This document shows, one piece after another, positions 39,879 through 50,095 of a DNA stretch of 64,000 nucleotides. Within the stretch, counting starts at the first letter, position 1. Each line of letters opens with the position of its first letter. Source of the stretch: Streptococcus castoreus DSM 17536 (GTDB lineage: Bacteria > Bacillota > Bacilli > Lactobacillales > Streptococcaceae); the NCBI RefSeq assembly GCF_000425025.1, contig NZ_KE384294.1, positions 1-64,000 on the forward strand, read 5' to 3'. The notes below the pieces were generated by a model, which was not told where the DNA came from, did no database searches, and saw nothing but the letters and a program-made list of their open reading frames with translations. A program made the translations under genes and the position numbers.

Positions 39879-40971
39879 GACACATTCCTTCATTTAGATA
39901 AATTGTAATTATTGTAGGTTTTTTTAAGGAGCTAAGTTCAACTTCTCCTTTAACTAGTAAAAGCCTTTCTTTGATAGAATGCGGTACCTCCACATCCACA
40001 TCTTTAAATCCAATACCATCATCTTCAATTTGTAGGATGACATGAGTATCCTGTCGATGAAGGCTTAGCTGGCAATGACTAGCTTTGGCATGCTTAATAA
40101 CATTTGTTGCTAATTCCCTAACCAACATTACTAGTGTCGATTGAAGCAGCGGACTTAATTGATCATCGCTGATTTTCTTTTCAAAGGTAAATTGGATTCC
40201 TGATAAATCAAACAAATCAGAAATAGCAACTATTTCTTCTGATAAACTACGAAAAGTTACGTTATTAACCAATTGGCGCACTTCCTCCATAGATCTTCGA
40301 CTAATTTGATTAAGTTCTGTTAACTCTTTTTCCACTGCTTGTAATCGACCGTGTTGTAATTGTTTTATCGCCAATTCTGTTTTTATCGTCATCAAGGCAA
40401 AGGTGTGACCTAGGGTATCATGCAAATCACGTCCAATACGATTTCTCTCATTTTCTGCCATTAAGAAATTAATTTCTTGGTTTTGTTTTGATATAGCAGC
40501 CTTCATGTCCTCTTCTTTTTGCAGCCACATGTTCATATAGGTAAGACCCACTATAAAAAATGCTATAACCACTAACATAACGCGAGAACTAAGCGACTGG
40601 GGGTGCGACCACAGATAGATAAAGGTTCCAAAAAAGACCAATAAAAAAGTCAGCCCTCGAAAAGATTGTATATCATTCTCAAAGCGCCAAATTAATAAAT
40701 TAGCGTGGAAGAAAAAGAACCAAATCATATTCCCATCACTCAAACAAGTCATGTAAGCGACATAGAACAAAAGATAGAGCCATAATAAATTAATGGTCTT
40801 TTGGTATCTATCTCTCAGATGAATCAAAGCAAGGTAAGCTACTATAAAAAGTGTCGTGATGATTAAAGTCCACTTAGGATAATCGTAATAAAAAGCACCC
40901 ATATAAGGAAAGGCAAGAAAGACAAGTCCAATATAATAAGGAATATCGGTAGTGTAAAAAGGTCTAAACAT
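39859..40971 (-). CDS. DesK/LnrJ-type sensor histidine kinase
   Basis: This 370-residue kinase has about six N-terminal membrane helices (1-155). The HisKA_3 motif [19 protein letters not shown] has His near residue 184. An HATPase domain follows, with [13 protein letters not shown] (N box) and IEDDGIGF (G1). No large extracellular sensor domain is present, typical of kinases that sense membrane or transporter state. Its start overlaps the permease stop (TAATG). Confidence 0.92.
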   Translation of the reverse strand: MFRPFYTTDIPYYIGLVFLAFPYMGAFYYDYPKWTLIITTLFIVAYLALIHLRDRYQKTINLLWLYLLFYVAYMTCLSDGNMIWFFFFHANLLIWRFENDIQSFRGLTFLLVFFGTFIYLWSHPQSLSSRVMLVVIAFFIVGLTYMNMWLQKEEDMKAAISKQNQEINFLMAENERNRIGRDLHDTLGHTFALMTIKTELAIKQLQHGRLQAVEKELTELNQISRRSMEEVRQLVNNVTFRSLSEEIVAISDLFDLSGIQFTFEKKISDDQLSPLLQSTLVMLVRELATNVIKHAKASHCQLSLHRQDTHVILQIEDDGIGFKDVDVEVPHSIKERLLLVKGEVELSSLKKPTIITIYLNEGMCHEIINC

Positions 40972-41696
40972 TAATGAACCTCAAAAAATTTTGTCATAAA
41001 ATAGGTAACTAATAAACACAACATACAGAAGCCAATCAGATAAGATACGGAAGTTAAACTTATTGTACCATGAATTAGGTAATGCTCAAATAAATTTCCA
41101 AAATGATAGGTCGGTGTCCATCGTGAAATAGCCTGTAACCACTTAGGAAAACTACTAACTGGTATCCAAAGTCCTCCTATAATAGCTAAACCAATATATA
41201 AGATATTAGCTAAAGCTGACAGGACTTCTGACGATTTGATTTGGGATAGCAGTAAACCAAGGCTAATAAAGGCTACCGCTCCAAAAACAAGCAAAGCCAC
41301 TGCGATTAACCAATCTCCCACAGTCATTCTAATATCCCGCATAAAATAACCGATGATAAAAACAATACCACACGATAACAGATAGTAACCGATAACCCTA
41401 ATCACTTTAGCAAGGTAATATTGCCAAAGTGGTACTGGTGAATATCGAATAGATTTCAAGCGGTTACTCCTGCGATCCTCCTGTAAAGCAAACGGTAAGG
41501 TAAATAAGGCAAAGCCAATACTTGAAAAAGCTGTGATATTAAACATCATAAGCTTTAAAATAGTTTGTGAATCTGAAACAAAAGAAGAGTAAAAAAGAAA
41601 GAAAAAAACAGGCATTCCAATTGATAACACAAGAGATGGCAGAGAACGAATAGTTAATAAATATTCTGTTCGCAATAAGGCTTTAAAGGTTTTCAT
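40971..41696 (-). CDS. ABC-2 type transporter permease
   Basis: This 241-residue protein has six predicted helices and the ABC2_membrane pattern (ALQEDRRSNRLKSIRYSPVP, then GLWIPVSSFPKWLQAISRWTPTYHF). With the preceding ATPase and the downstream kinase/regulator genes it forms a module like LnrLMN-LnrJK or YvfRSTU of Bacillus, which export or resist lipid-active antibiotics. The substrate here is unknown. Confidence 0.9.
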   Translation of the reverse strand: MKTFKALLRTEYLLTIRSLPSLVLSIGMPVFFFLFYSSFVSDSQTILKLMMFNITAFSSIGFALFTLPFALQEDRRSNRLKSIRYSPVPLWQYYLAKVIRVIGYYLLSCGIVFIIGYFMRDIRMTVGDWLIAVALLVFGAVAFISLGLLLSQIKSSEVLSALANILYIGLAIIGGLWIPVSSFPKWLQAISRWTPTYHFGNLFEHYLIHGTISLTSVSYLIGFCMLCLLVTYFMTKFFEVH

Positions 41697-41699
41697 AAC

Positions 41700-42584
41700 T
41701 TATCCTTTCGTTGTAGCAAACACACGATCCAGCAAGGTACGATTTGTCATTTCTATACTGTCGATAGGACAGGCAGCAGCTTCTAAGCACTCCCAAATAG
41801 CTTTGGGGGTCTTTGTAACAAAAGTGATGCTATCTCTTTTCTCCACAACTTCCTCTACATTCAGTTGAGGGTTCGATAATATCAAGGACCGATAACTAAG
41901 AGGTATCGTCATGACCTTCTCCTGCTCTTCTGCTGACATGGCATAAGGAGTGGTGTCTCGAATTAATTTACCTTGATTCAAGACCAAAATACGATCAGCA
42001 GTATGTTCAACCTCTTCAATATAATGAGAAGAATACAAGATAGTGACTTCGTGTTTTTTAAGATCGTTAATAATTGTCCAAAAATGTTTCCGAGTAGAGG
42101 TATCCATACCACTAGTTGGTTCGTCTAAGAATAAGAGTTCTGGTTGCCCAATCAAAATCAAGACAAAGGATAGGAGACGTTTTTGACCACCTGATAATTT
42201 TTCTGCTAATTGATGATATTGCTGTTCGGAAAATCCCAATAGTTTTTGAATGGCTCCCATACCTAAAGGATTATCCACAATATGTTGTTGAAAACGAATT
42301 AAGTCCAAAACTGTCATTTTTCCTTCAACCCTATTTTCTTGAAATAAAACAGCTCGTCGATGATTTAATTTTGGAGATTTGGGTGCTTGTTCAAAAATGC
42401 TGATGGCCTGTTCTGCTGTATTATAATCTCCCAATAAACAGTTAAATAAAGTTGTTTTTCCAGCACCATTTGGGCCAATCAAGGCGACACAGTCTCCCTT
42501 TTGAATTTGAAAAGTAATATCAGTTAATATGGTTTTCTTTTTTATGGTTTTGGTTAATTGCTTAACTTTGAGAATATCTTTCAT
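41700..42584 (-). CDS. ABC transporter ATPase of the two-component module
   Basis: This 294-residue ATPase has Walker A GPNGAGKTTLF near residue 36, signature KLSGGQKRLLSF, Walker B ELLFLDEPTSGMD and the switch His in LYSSHYIEE. A C-terminal extension of about 80 residues is typical of drug or antibiotic exporters. AAAAGGAG supports the ATG at 42584 over the one six codons upstream. It is the first gene of the ATPase-permease-kinase-regulator operon. Confidence 0.93.
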   Translation of the reverse strand: MKDILKVKQLTKTIKKKTILTDITFQIQKGDCVALIGPNGAGKTTLFNCLLGDYNTAEQAISIFEQAPKSPKLNHRRAVLFQENRVEGKMTVLDLIRFQQHIVDNPLGMGAIQKLLGFSEQQYHQLAEKLSGGQKRLLSFVLILIGQPELLFLDEPTSGMDTSTRKHFWTIINDLKKHEVTILYSSHYIEEVEHTADRILVLNQGKLIRDTTPYAMSAEEQEKVMTIPLSYRSLILSNPQLNVEEVVEKRDSITFVTKTPKAIWECLEAAACPIDSIEMTNRTLLDRVFATTKG

Positions 42585-42676
42585 CAATAAGCTCCTTTTC
42601 ATTTTCCACTTATCTATCTGTTATTCAGTTTAAACTAATAGAGTATCAGATATTAGTTGGTTCTGTCATCGTTTGA

Positions 42677-42692
42677 GATGACAATTGTCATC
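42677..42692. promoter_or_regulatory. Perfect 16-bp palindrome upstream of the ABC/two-component operon
   Basis: GATGACAATTGTCATC is a perfect inverted repeat. A further GATGACA copy lies at 42664-42670 on the minus strand. It is about 95 bases before the ATPase ATG and adjacent to the exporter terminator. It may be the operator of the response regulator encoded by the operon. Confidence 0.5.
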
Positions 42693-42720
42693 AAAAAACC
42701 TAGCCATGGGAATGACTAGG
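42693..42720 (-). terminator. Terminator of the ABC exporter pair
   Basis: CCTAG-t-CAT-tccc-ATG-g-CTAGG followed by TTTTTT on the minus strand, just after the second exporter gene. Confidence 0.85.
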
Positions 42721-42730
42721 AAAGAGGGAA

Positions 42731-44467
42731 TTATAACATACCTGCTTGTAATTGATACATTTTGTAATAAGTTCCTCTTTGATCGAGGAGTTCTTCGTGA
42801 CAACCACTTTCAATGATCTTTCCTTTGTCCAAAACATAAATACAGTTAGCATCTTGGATAGTAGAAAGCCTATGAGCAATGGCAATCGTTGTTCTCCCTT
42901 GACGCATCTTTGTTAGCGAGTGCTGCACAATTGTCTCTGTTTCTGAATCAATATTAGCAGTCGCTTCATCAAGAATCAGTATTTTAGGTTTGCTTGCAAC
43001 TGTTCTGGCAAAAGCCATTAACTGCCTTTGACCTGTCGAAAAACCAGAGCCACGTTCACTGACTGTCGATTCATACTTATCAGGTAACTTCTGGATAAAC
43101 TGATCTGCATCTACAAATTCTGCGGCTCTTTGTATTTCTTCATCACTAAGGTCTTGGTACATCCGAATATTAGAGGCAATAGTTCCATGATACAAGAAAG
43201 GTTCTTGTAAAACAAGCCCAATCGACTGCCGCAATTCCTTTTGAGAATAGTCTCGAATATCATGTCCATCCAGTAATACTTGCCCCGACTGAAATTCATA
43301 AAATCGCATAAAGACATTGATAATGGAAGATTTTCCTGAACCAGTTGAACCAACAAAGGCAATGGTTTCTCCTTTATTAACCTCAAAAGAAATATTATCT
43401 AGAATTTTTTGCTTGCCATCGTAAGAGAAAGAAACATTCTTAAAGGCAATATTTCCCTCAGTAACCTTAATAGCCTTATTAGCTTGTTTCGGCTCAAAAT
43501 CAGTTTCATCAATCAATTTGAAAACGCGAGCTGCGGATACCATTGAAGTCTGTAGGGTTGAAAAATTTTGTGTCACTTCAATTAAGGGATCAAATAAACG
43601 ATTGATGTACTGAATAAAAGCATACATCATTCCAGCTGTGATAGTACCATTGATCCCTTTAAAACCAAAATATGCCATAAGCACTGCATAAGCCAGTAAC
43701 TTTAGAAGAGACATAGCAGGACGTAGAAAAATACTGTCAAGAGCAACCGACTTATTAGCAAACCAAACATGTTCCTCATTAACAGCTTCAAAATCATTCT
43801 TTAAACGTTCTTCCTGTCCAAAAGCTTGAATAATATGAATCCCTTCAATACTTTCTGACAACTTGCTATTGATGTCACTCATTAAACTCCTAGTTTTAGC
43901 AATGACTTGAACCGATTTCTTTCGGTAGAGATTAATCAAAATAACAATAAATGGTAGAAAAACAACTACAAGAGCAGTCAATTTTATATCTAAAAGCAAC
44001 ATTGTATAAAGGGTAACCGTAAAAATAAAAATCGCTGAGATAAAGCTTGATAAAATCCCCGAAAACATATCACTGATAGCTTCGGTATCATTTGTGATTC
44101 GAGAAACAATTGATCCTGCTGGTGTTTTGTCAAAATAAGACATCCCCAATGATGTCACATTAGCAAAAGCATCACGCCTAATATCCCTAACAATGCCGTA
44201 AGAAACACGTGCAAAGAAAAGATTACCCAAGTATTGAATCACACTTTGAAAAAGGTACATCCCATAATATCCCAGTAAAAGAAGAAATGCCGGCTGGCTT
44301 AATTTTGTCAAATAACGATCAATAAATTGAGAAGCAACCAAGGGAATAATACTCTTAATGACTGTCGTTAGCAATAAAAGCACAAGCGCAAAAAAGGTCA
44401 GCCATTTTGAAGGCTTTAAATAAGATAAGAGACGTTTGAAAACTTGCCATTGATTAGTTGCTATCAT
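42731..44467 (-). CDS. ABC exporter half-transporter, second subunit
   Basis: This 578-residue protein has a six-helix export domain (about 20-310) and an ATPase domain (Walker A GSTGSGKSSI near 373; signature STGQRQLMAFA; Walker B ILILDEATANID, then AHRLST). It starts at the ATG at 44467, 14 bases inside the first subunit gene, with GGAGG upstream. The signature begins FSTGQ, not LSGGQ, and Glu follows Walker B Asp. It probably forms a heterodimer with the upstream product. Multidrug or peptide export is inferred. Confidence 0.92.
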   Translation of the reverse strand: MIATNQWQVFKRLLSYLKPSKWLTFFALVLLLLTTVIKSIIPLVASQFIDRYLTKLSQPAFLLLLGYYGMYLFQSVIQYLGNLFFARVSYGIVRDIRRDAFANVTSLGMSYFDKTPAGSIVSRITNDTEAISDMFSGILSSFISAIFIFTVTLYTMLLLDIKLTALVVVFLPFIVILINLYRKKSVQVIAKTRSLMSDINSKLSESIEGIHIIQAFGQEERLKNDFEAVNEEHVWFANKSVALDSIFLRPAMSLLKLLAYAVLMAYFGFKGINGTITAGMMYAFIQYINRLFDPLIEVTQNFSTLQTSMVSAARVFKLIDETDFEPKQANKAIKVTEGNIAFKNVSFSYDGKQKILDNISFEVNKGETIAFVGSTGSGKSSIINVFMRFYEFQSGQVLLDGHDIRDYSQKELRQSIGLVLQEPFLYHGTIASNIRMYQDLSDEEIQRAAEFVDADQFIQKLPDKYESTVSERGSGFSTGQRQLMAFARTVASKPKILILDEATANIDSETETIVQHSLTKMRQGRTTIAIAHRLSTIQDANCIYVLDKGKIIESGCHEELLDQRGTYYKMYQLQAGML

Positions 44468-46202
44468 GGGTTTCAACCTCCATTTCTAATTGCTGTGAAG
44501 CATAGGTTTTCGCATACCAACCACCTGCTACTACTAATTCCTCGTGGTGACCATGTTCAATGATGCGACCATCTTGCATAACCAAAATGATATCTGCATG
44601 AACAACAGCGCTGAGTCGATGGGCCGTAATAATAGTTGTTTTATCCTGACGAGTTGCTTTAAGATTTTCAATAATAGCATGCTCTGTCTTTGCGTCAACT
44701 GCAGAAAGTGAATCATCTAAAATAAGGATGTCCGGATCTAAAACCATAGCCCGGCTCATGGCAATCCGCTGTTTTTGCCCACCTGATAAAGAAACCCCTT
44801 TTTCACCAATCAAGGTATCAAATCCTTGAGGCATCGCCATAATATCATCATAAACTTGTGACAAACGAGTTGCCTCCACTACTTGGTTATGGGATAACTT
44901 GGGATTTCCAAAACGGATATTTTCTAAAATACTGGTTGCAAATAAAAATTGATCTTGAGAAACATAACCCATTAAGTGACGTAAATCTGACAAACGATAG
45001 TCCTTAATATTGTGATCATTTAAATAAATGGCACCATCCGTAACATCATACTCTCTCAGCAATAACTTGATTAGAGTCGTTTTACCAGAACCAGTTTGAC
45101 CGACAAGTCCTAATGTCTGTCCCTTTTCAAGTCTAAAATGAATAGCTGTTAATGTCTCTTTTTTATCGTAATAAAAATGGTTAATCTTGTATTCCAAAGG
45201 ACCATTGACAATCGTTTTTAGTGGATGACGACTTTCATCAACACCTGATTTTTCTTCTAAAAGGTGATGAATTCGTTCATAAGACACACTTCCACGTTGA
45301 ACCATATTAAATAAAAAGCCAACTGCCATTAATGGCCATACTAACATGTCTAAATAAGTCATAAAAGTAACCAAATCCCCAACTGAAACCTGACCTGCTT
45401 TAATCATAAAGGCTCCAACTAAGAGGGTCAAAACATAGGATAGCCCAATAAACAAAAGAACCAAAGGATCAAACATAACATCATAAAACATAGTTTTCAT
45501 ATTTTTTTGAAAAGTCATTTGATTGATTTCTTGGAAAGCGGCTAATTCTTCTGCTTGGTAACCAAACGATTTAGTAACTTTAATACCTGCAATACTTTCT
45601 TGGACTTTGTTGTTAAGTTCAGAAAAAGCAGCCTGTGATTCCCCAAAAGTTTTATGGGTTTTACGTCCTAATCGGCTAGTCGCATAAGCCATAAAAGGCA
45701 AAGGTAAAACCGCAATCAAAGTCATTTGCCAAGAAATGGTCAAAAGCATGGTCAGAAGGGTCACAATCGCCGTAATTGAAGCATCTACCGCTGACATCAC
45801 ACCTCCTCCTGCTAAACGTATCAGCGAATTAATGTCATTAGTTGCATGTGCCATCAGATCCCCAGTCCGATGTCGCTGATAAAATGAGGGAGACATTTTA
45901 GTAAAATGTTCAAACAATCTAAAACGCATGATACGACCTAAACGATAGGACGTTCCAAAAATACAAATACGCCACACATAACGCAAACCATACATGGTAA
46001 TTGCTGTCAAAATCAACCCAAACAAGTACCAAAGCAGTTGTGATTTCGTTTGCTGTTGGCTAGTAATCCCATCAATAACGATTCCCATGATTTTTGGAGG
46101 TATCAAATTCAAAAAAGCCACTAAACTTAACGATAGAATACCAATAAGGTAGGGCTTCTTTTCTTGCTTAAAAAACCACCACAAATGTTTTAACGTTGAC
46201 AT
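44454..46202 (-). CDS. ABC exporter half-transporter, first subunit
   Basis: This 582-residue protein has six helices (about 15-300) and an ATPase domain (Walker A GQTGSGKTTLIK near 373; signature SLSGGQKQRIAMS; Walker B ILILDDSLSAVD). The residue after the Walker B Asp is Asp instead of the catalytic Glu. This is the degenerate-site subunit of heterodimeric exporters such as LmrCD or BmrCD. The ATG at 46202 follows GAGGGAG. Confidence 0.92.
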   Translation of the reverse strand: MSTLKHLWWFFKQEKKPYLIGILSLSLVAFLNLIPPKIMGIVIDGITSQQQTKSQLLWYLFGLILTAITMYGLRYVWRICIFGTSYRLGRIMRFRLFEHFTKMSPSFYQRHRTGDLMAHATNDINSLIRLAGGGVMSAVDASITAIVTLLTMLLTISWQMTLIAVLPLPFMAYATSRLGRKTHKTFGESQAAFSELNNKVQESIAGIKVTKSFGYQAEELAAFQEINQMTFQKNMKTMFYDVMFDPLVLLFIGLSYVLTLLVGAFMIKAGQVSVGDLVTFMTYLDMLVWPLMAVGFLFNMVQRGSVSYERIHHLLEEKSGVDESRHPLKTIVNGPLEYKINHFYYDKKETLTAIHFRLEKGQTLGLVGQTGSGKTTLIKLLLREYDVTDGAIYLNDHNIKDYRLSDLRHLMGYVSQDQFLFATSILENIRFGNPKLSHNQVVEATRLSQVYDDIMAMPQGFDTLIGEKGVSLSGGQKQRIAMSRAMVLDPDILILDDSLSAVDAKTEHAIIENLKATRQDKTTIITAHRLSAVVHADIILVMQDGRIIEHGHHEELVVAGGWYAKTYASQQLEMEVETHDSN

Positions 46203-46247
46203 GTTTTCTCCCTCTAAGTAATATATCAATCTAACTGTACTTCGGTA

Positions 46248-46274
46248 ATAAAAAGTCTCTCCATAGGAGAGAAA
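46248..46274 (-). terminator. Terminator after the VanZ-like gene
   Basis: CTCTCC-tat-GGAGAG then ACTTTTTATT on the minus strand, between the VanZ-like gene and the ABC exporter genes. Confidence 0.75.
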
Positions 46275-46283
46275 GTAAAATTA

Positions 46284-46796
46284 TCAGGTTATCAGTAGTT
46301 TGCGACGCAACCACTGGTAAGTATAAAAAGCCAATAAAGCACCTAAAGTGTTTGTCCAAAGGTCATCTAGTTCAAATACCCGATTAGCATTAACCAAAAA
46401 ATCTAGCAATAACTGAGTTAATTCAATCGTAAGGCTGAGTCTAAAGCCTAACCACAAACTTTTTTGAGGGCTCTGCCATTTTTTCCAAAGGCAATGACTC
46501 AAGAAAACCAAGGGATAAAGCAAAAAGATATTCATAATATTTTGCCCAACAACCCACAAGATAGATGTCCCACTAGTTAATTTAGACAAGGACCATAAAC
46601 TATTTAAGGGCACTAAAAGCAATCGAAAGCGCCCCACTGACATAACATTTGGGGTTTGAATTGTCTCAAATAACTGTGGTTGTGGGATAAAGCAGACTAA
46701 GAGAATTACTAGACTATAACAGCCTAAAACAATACTTAAAAAGTAACGCCACTTTCCTTTAGCTAATCCCTGTTCGTCAAAGATCTGTCTCCTCAT
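46284..46796 (-). CDS. VanZ-like membrane protein
   Basis: This 170-residue protein has four to five membrane helices. The VanZ family pattern is seen in [30 protein letters not shown] and [37 protein letters not shown]. VanZ gives low-level teicoplanin resistance in enterococci; chromosomal streptococcal copies have no assigned role. It overlaps rlmN by 4 bases. Confidence 0.85.
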   Translation of the reverse strand: MRRQIFDEQGLAKGKWRYFLSIVLGCYSLVILLVCFIPQPQLFETIQTPNVMSVGRFRLLLVPLNSLWSLSKLTSGTSILWVVGQNIMNIFLLYPLVFLSHCLWKKWQSPQKSLWLGFRLSLTIELTQLLLDFLVNANRVFELDDLWTNTLGALLAFYTYQWLRRKLLIT

Positions 46797-47884
46797 AAAA
46801 CTTCATTTGCTGCTATCACTAGTTTTTGACGATCTTCTTTCATGGTATTTGAGCGTAGCTGACCACAGGCAGCATCAATATCTGTTCCATGCTCCTGACG
46901 AACAACACAGTTAACCCCATTTTTCTTCAAGACATCATAAAAGGCTAATACATGTTCTTTAGGACTCCGACTATACTGATCATGTTCTGACACAGGATTA
47001 TATGGAATTAAGTTAACGTAAGATAATTTACGAATAGCTTTGGTCAAATCTGCCAATTCTTGAGCTTGTTCAATACCATCATTAACTCCATTAAGCATGA
47101 TGTACTCAAAAGTCACACGACGATTAGTCGTTTCAATATAATATTCGATAGCCGCAAAGAGTTTTTCGAGTGGAAAGGAACGGTTAATACGCATGATGCT
47201 TGAACGCAGTTCATTATTTGGAGCATGAAGAGATACTGCTAAATTAACCTGAAGCCGCTCATTGGCAAAGTCACGAATTTTATGAGCCAAACCTGATGTT
47301 GACACCGTAATGTGTCGGGCACCAATAGCAAGACCATTGTCATCATTAATCGTCCGAAGGAAACTCATGACATTTTGATAATTGTCAAAGGGTTCCCCAA
47401 TCCCCATAACAACCACGTGACTAACGCGTTCATCTTGACCACGTTCATCTAAATATTTTTGAACCAACATGATTTGGGCTGTGATTTCACCACTATTCAA
47501 GTCACGTTGCTTTTTAATCAAACCGCTCGCACAAAAAGTACAACCAATATTGCAACCAACCTGAGTGGTGACACAAACAGAATGCCCGTAGTGCTGACGC
47601 ATTAAAACCGTTTCGATAAGCATACCATCTGGTAATTCAAACAAATATTTAACTGTACCATCAGCTGATTCTTGAACAACACGCTGTTTTAGGGGATTGA
47701 CACAGAAATTTTCGGTTAAGATAGCAGTAAACTCTTTGGAAATATTAGTCATTTCTCCAAAAGATTGCACACGCTTCTTGTAAAGCCAGTCCCAGATTTG
47801 AGTAGCTCTGAATTTCTTTTGACCGTGCTCGATTGCCCAAGCAATTAACTCATCACGGGTTAAGCTGTAAATAGATGGTTTCAT
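46793..47884 (-). CDS. rlmN: 23S rRNA/tRNA adenine C2-methyltransferase RlmN
   Basis: This 363-residue radical SAM enzyme methylates A2503 of 23S rRNA. The CxxxCxxC cluster motif is in [14 protein letters not shown] near residue 120. The resolving cysteines include CGQLRSNT near the C-terminus. GEPFDNY and [10 protein letters not shown] are family motifs. It lies between the YutD-like and VanZ-like genes on one transcript. Confidence 0.96.
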   Translation of the reverse strand: MKPSIYSLTRDELIAWAIEHGQKKFRATQIWDWLYKKRVQSFGEMTNISKEFTAILTENFCVNPLKQRVVQESADGTVKYLFELPDGMLIETVLMRQHYGHSVCVTTQVGCNIGCTFCASGLIKKQRDLNSGEITAQIMLVQKYLDERGQDERVSHVVVMGIGEPFDNYQNVMSFLRTINDDNGLAIGARHITVSTSGLAHKIRDFANERLQVNLAVSLHAPNNELRSSIMRINRSFPLEKLFAAIEYYIETTNRRVTFEYIMLNGVNDGIEQAQELADLTKAIRKLSYVNLIPYNPVSEHDQYSRSPKEHVLAFYDVLKKNGVNCVVRQEHGTDIDAACGQLRSNTMKEDRQKLVIAANEVL

Positions 47885-47887
47885 GGA

Positions 47888-48481
47888 TTAATTATCCTTC
47901 TTTCTGATGATAAAATGATCAGACTTAGCGTTCAGTTGGTTGGTCTGGCTTTTTACTGTGTTGTTAGTCTCTCGGCGTTTCTTACTGGTAAAAGCTTGTT
48001 TTTCTGGCTGTTTTTCTCTAGAAGCCTTCTTTGATTTACTTTTAGGCTTAGATCCCAGCTGGTTTGGTCTACGGCGATTGGGTTTTGATGATTTTTTACG
48101 TCTCGGTTGACGTTCCTCCTCAAAGGTCAGTTCTTTAGGATTCAGGTTTTCTAAAACAAAGTAAGCACAGCCAAAATTACAAAATTCTTTAAGATAATCT
48201 TCTAGCCGGGAAATGCGATTCGTCTTTTTGACGTCATTCGTATCCTTGTAAAATCCTTTTAGACGTAACTGCTCATTGCCCCAGTCTCCAACAATATAAT
48301 CATATTTCAATAAAATGTCTGTATAACGTTGACTAAAGCTTGTCGTATTAAAAGCATCTTTAACATTTTCTAGTAGGTATAACTCAATCTCATCTGCTTT
48401 AACATGATGGTCAAAATGGATAAATTCTGGTCCAGGAAATTTATTGTAATTATACATTTCTGGTGAAATGTCTTTTTTCAT
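47888..48481 (-). CDS. YutD-family protein with basic tail
   Basis: This 197-residue protein has a YutD-like N-terminal domain (about 1-105; FNTTSFSQRYTDILLKYDYI, VGDWGNEQLRLKGF) and a long low-complexity Lys/Arg/Ser tail (about 110-185) likely to be disordered and nucleic-acid binding. AAAGGAG is well placed for the ATG at 48481; the frame stays open 28 codons upstream. It heads the yutD-rlmN-vanZ unit. Function is unknown. Confidence 0.85.
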   Translation of the reverse strand: MKKDISPEMYNYNKFPGPEFIHFDHHVKADEIELYLLENVKDAFNTTSFSQRYTDILLKYDYIVGDWGNEQLRLKGFYKDTNDVKKTNRISRLEDYLKEFCNFGCAYFVLENLNPKELTFEEERQPRRKKSSKPNRRRPNQLGSKPKSKSKKASREKQPEKQAFTSKKRRETNNTVKSQTNQLNAKSDHFIIRKKDN

Positions 48482-48624
48482 ATGACTCCTTTCTTGAGAA
48501 TCCAGTCGTATTAAATAAATTGGTAATAGGGTAAAAATTTCTGATCTAGGGCTATTACTTGGCAAAAAATAAAACTAGTCAGACAAATATAGCGAAATCT
48601 CTCACCATTACCCATAACTCTTCT

Positions 48625-48652
48625 ATTATACACTATTTTCTAAAATTTGTAA
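48625..48652 (-). promoter_or_regulatory. Promoter of the YutD-rlmN-VanZ unit
   Basis: -35 TTACAA (48647-48652) and -10 TATAAT (48625-48630) with a 16-base spacer on the minus strand. It predicts a 5' leader of about 135 bases. The rest of the 48653-48960 gap is A+T-rich with no gene seen. Confidence 0.65.
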
Positions 48653-48960
48653 GAAAAGGAAATCTGTCATCAGGACAAACGCACAAGAGAAAGGGCAGTA
48701 TCCTTTTTAAAATTTTTGCCATTTTTCTTTGTTAACTGATTTATTTCCTTTCTTTGATCTAATACATCAACCATACAGAGAAAAAGAGCTTACATTGTTA
48801 CTTCCATTCATTTAGGACAACAATTAAAGGGACTCTATGTCCTTTTAATAATCTGGTATTATACCAAAACTATCACTAAATAATGGCTTTCAGTTTGCTT
48901 TAGTACCACCTTACCTCAAATGTCCAATCAACTTCTGACTCTTTTTATCACGTTACGTAT

Positions 48961-49013
48961 AAAAATTGAGTAAGATAGACAGACCAATTCTTGGTCAAAT
49001 GTTCTTACTCAAT
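48961..49013 (-). terminator. Terminator of the rsmD-coaD-SepM operon
   Basis: ATTGAGTAAGA and TCTTACTCAAT form an 11-bp outer stem, with an inner GACCAA/TTGGTC stem, ending in TTTTT on the minus strand. Confidence 0.88.
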
Positions 49014-49057
49014 CATTGTTCATTATTTAGTTTTCTTCAGCTAGGTCACTGCCCATT

Positions 49058-50095
49058 CTATTTTCGAAGGTAATTCAAAGCATCTTGCACATTTGTGACA
49101 GGAACAATCTTCATTTTTGTTTTTAATCGCTTGGCAACTCTTTTGGCTTCTTCATAATTAGTAATTGCTTTTGGATTAACTTTCTTTAGGGCTTTATCCA
49201 CAGGATTGTTAGGCACAAAGAAGATGTCTGCTCCAGCATCTGCTGCCGCTACAACTTTTAGTCCTGCACCGCCAATGTCTCCCACTTCACCATTTTTGCC
49301 AATCGTCCCAGTTCCTGCGATGACACGCCCCTTGCGCAAATCTTCTTTACTGATTTGATCGTAAATATCAAGTGTAAACATGAGACCAGCACTCGGTCCT
49401 CCCACCCCTTTTGTACTAAAATCAATTTTATCTTCTGAATTGACCTTGGTATGGTCTGTTAGGACAATGCCAATACCGTTTTTGCCATTTTTCAGTTTAA
49501 TAATCCTGCCTGTTTCCGTTTTCAGCTTATTATTACTGATAAACTGAACCGTGACCTTATCTCCAAGTTTTAAATGAGAAACATAATTAACCAGCTCTGC
49601 TGAACTAGTGAATTTCTTACCGTTAACCCCAGTAACTGTGTCTGCTAGATTCAATAAGCCCTTAAAGGTTGACTTTTTACTGACATCTAACACATAAACT
49701 CCTTTATACTCCAAACTGACTTTTTTTCCAGCCAACGTCAAAGCTTGATAAATAGCGCTATTTTGCGAGGTTTCCATGTAAAAGTGATTGATACGAAGAT
49801 AATCTGCATCGCTATAACCACCCGTTGTATTCTCTGCAGAACTAATTTCTGTAAAAGGTGTCAGCCAAGCATAAATTAGCTGTGCCAAAGTTGCCCGACT
49901 AAGACTAACTGCTACAAAATGATAGGATCCTTTCTTTTTGTCTTCTTTCCCATTGACTTTCAAAACGGAACGAATGTCATAGGCACCACCAGGCATTTCA
50001 ATATAATATGGTAATGGGAAAAATAGGGCTACCAATAAGGCTACTAAAACAAAGAGACTAATCAGCCACCACTTGATTTTTTTAATTGTTTTCAT
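49058..50095 (-). CDS. SepM-like membrane PDZ/Lon-type serine protease
   Basis: This 345-residue protein has one N-terminal membrane helix (about 10-30), a PDZ domain (about 125-210, with GVYVLDVSKKSTFKGLLNLAD) and a Lon-type protease domain (about 225-340). The Ser is in GVGGPSAGLMFTL and the Lys in GGAGLKVVAA, a Ser-Lys dyad. The family includes SepM of S. mutans, which trims the competence peptide, and YlbL of Bacillus. The substrate here is unknown. It overlaps the coaD end by 14 bases. Confidence 0.9.
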   Translation of the reverse strand: MKTIKKIKWWLISLFVLVALLVALFFPLPYYIEMPGGAYDIRSVLKVNGKEDKKKGSYHFVAVSLSRATLAQLIYAWLTPFTEISSAENTTGGYSDADYLRINHFYMETSQNSAIYQALTLAGKKVSLEYKGVYVLDVSKKSTFKGLLNLADTVTGVNGKKFTSSAELVNYVSHLKLGDKVTVQFISNNKLKTETGRIIKLKNGKNGIGIVLTDHTKVNSEDKIDFSTKGVGGPSAGLMFTLDIYDQISKEDLRKGRVIAGTGTIGKNGEVGDIGGAGLKVVAAADAGADIFFVPNNPVDKALKKVNPKAITNYEEAKRVAKRLKTKMKIVPVTNVQDALNYLRK

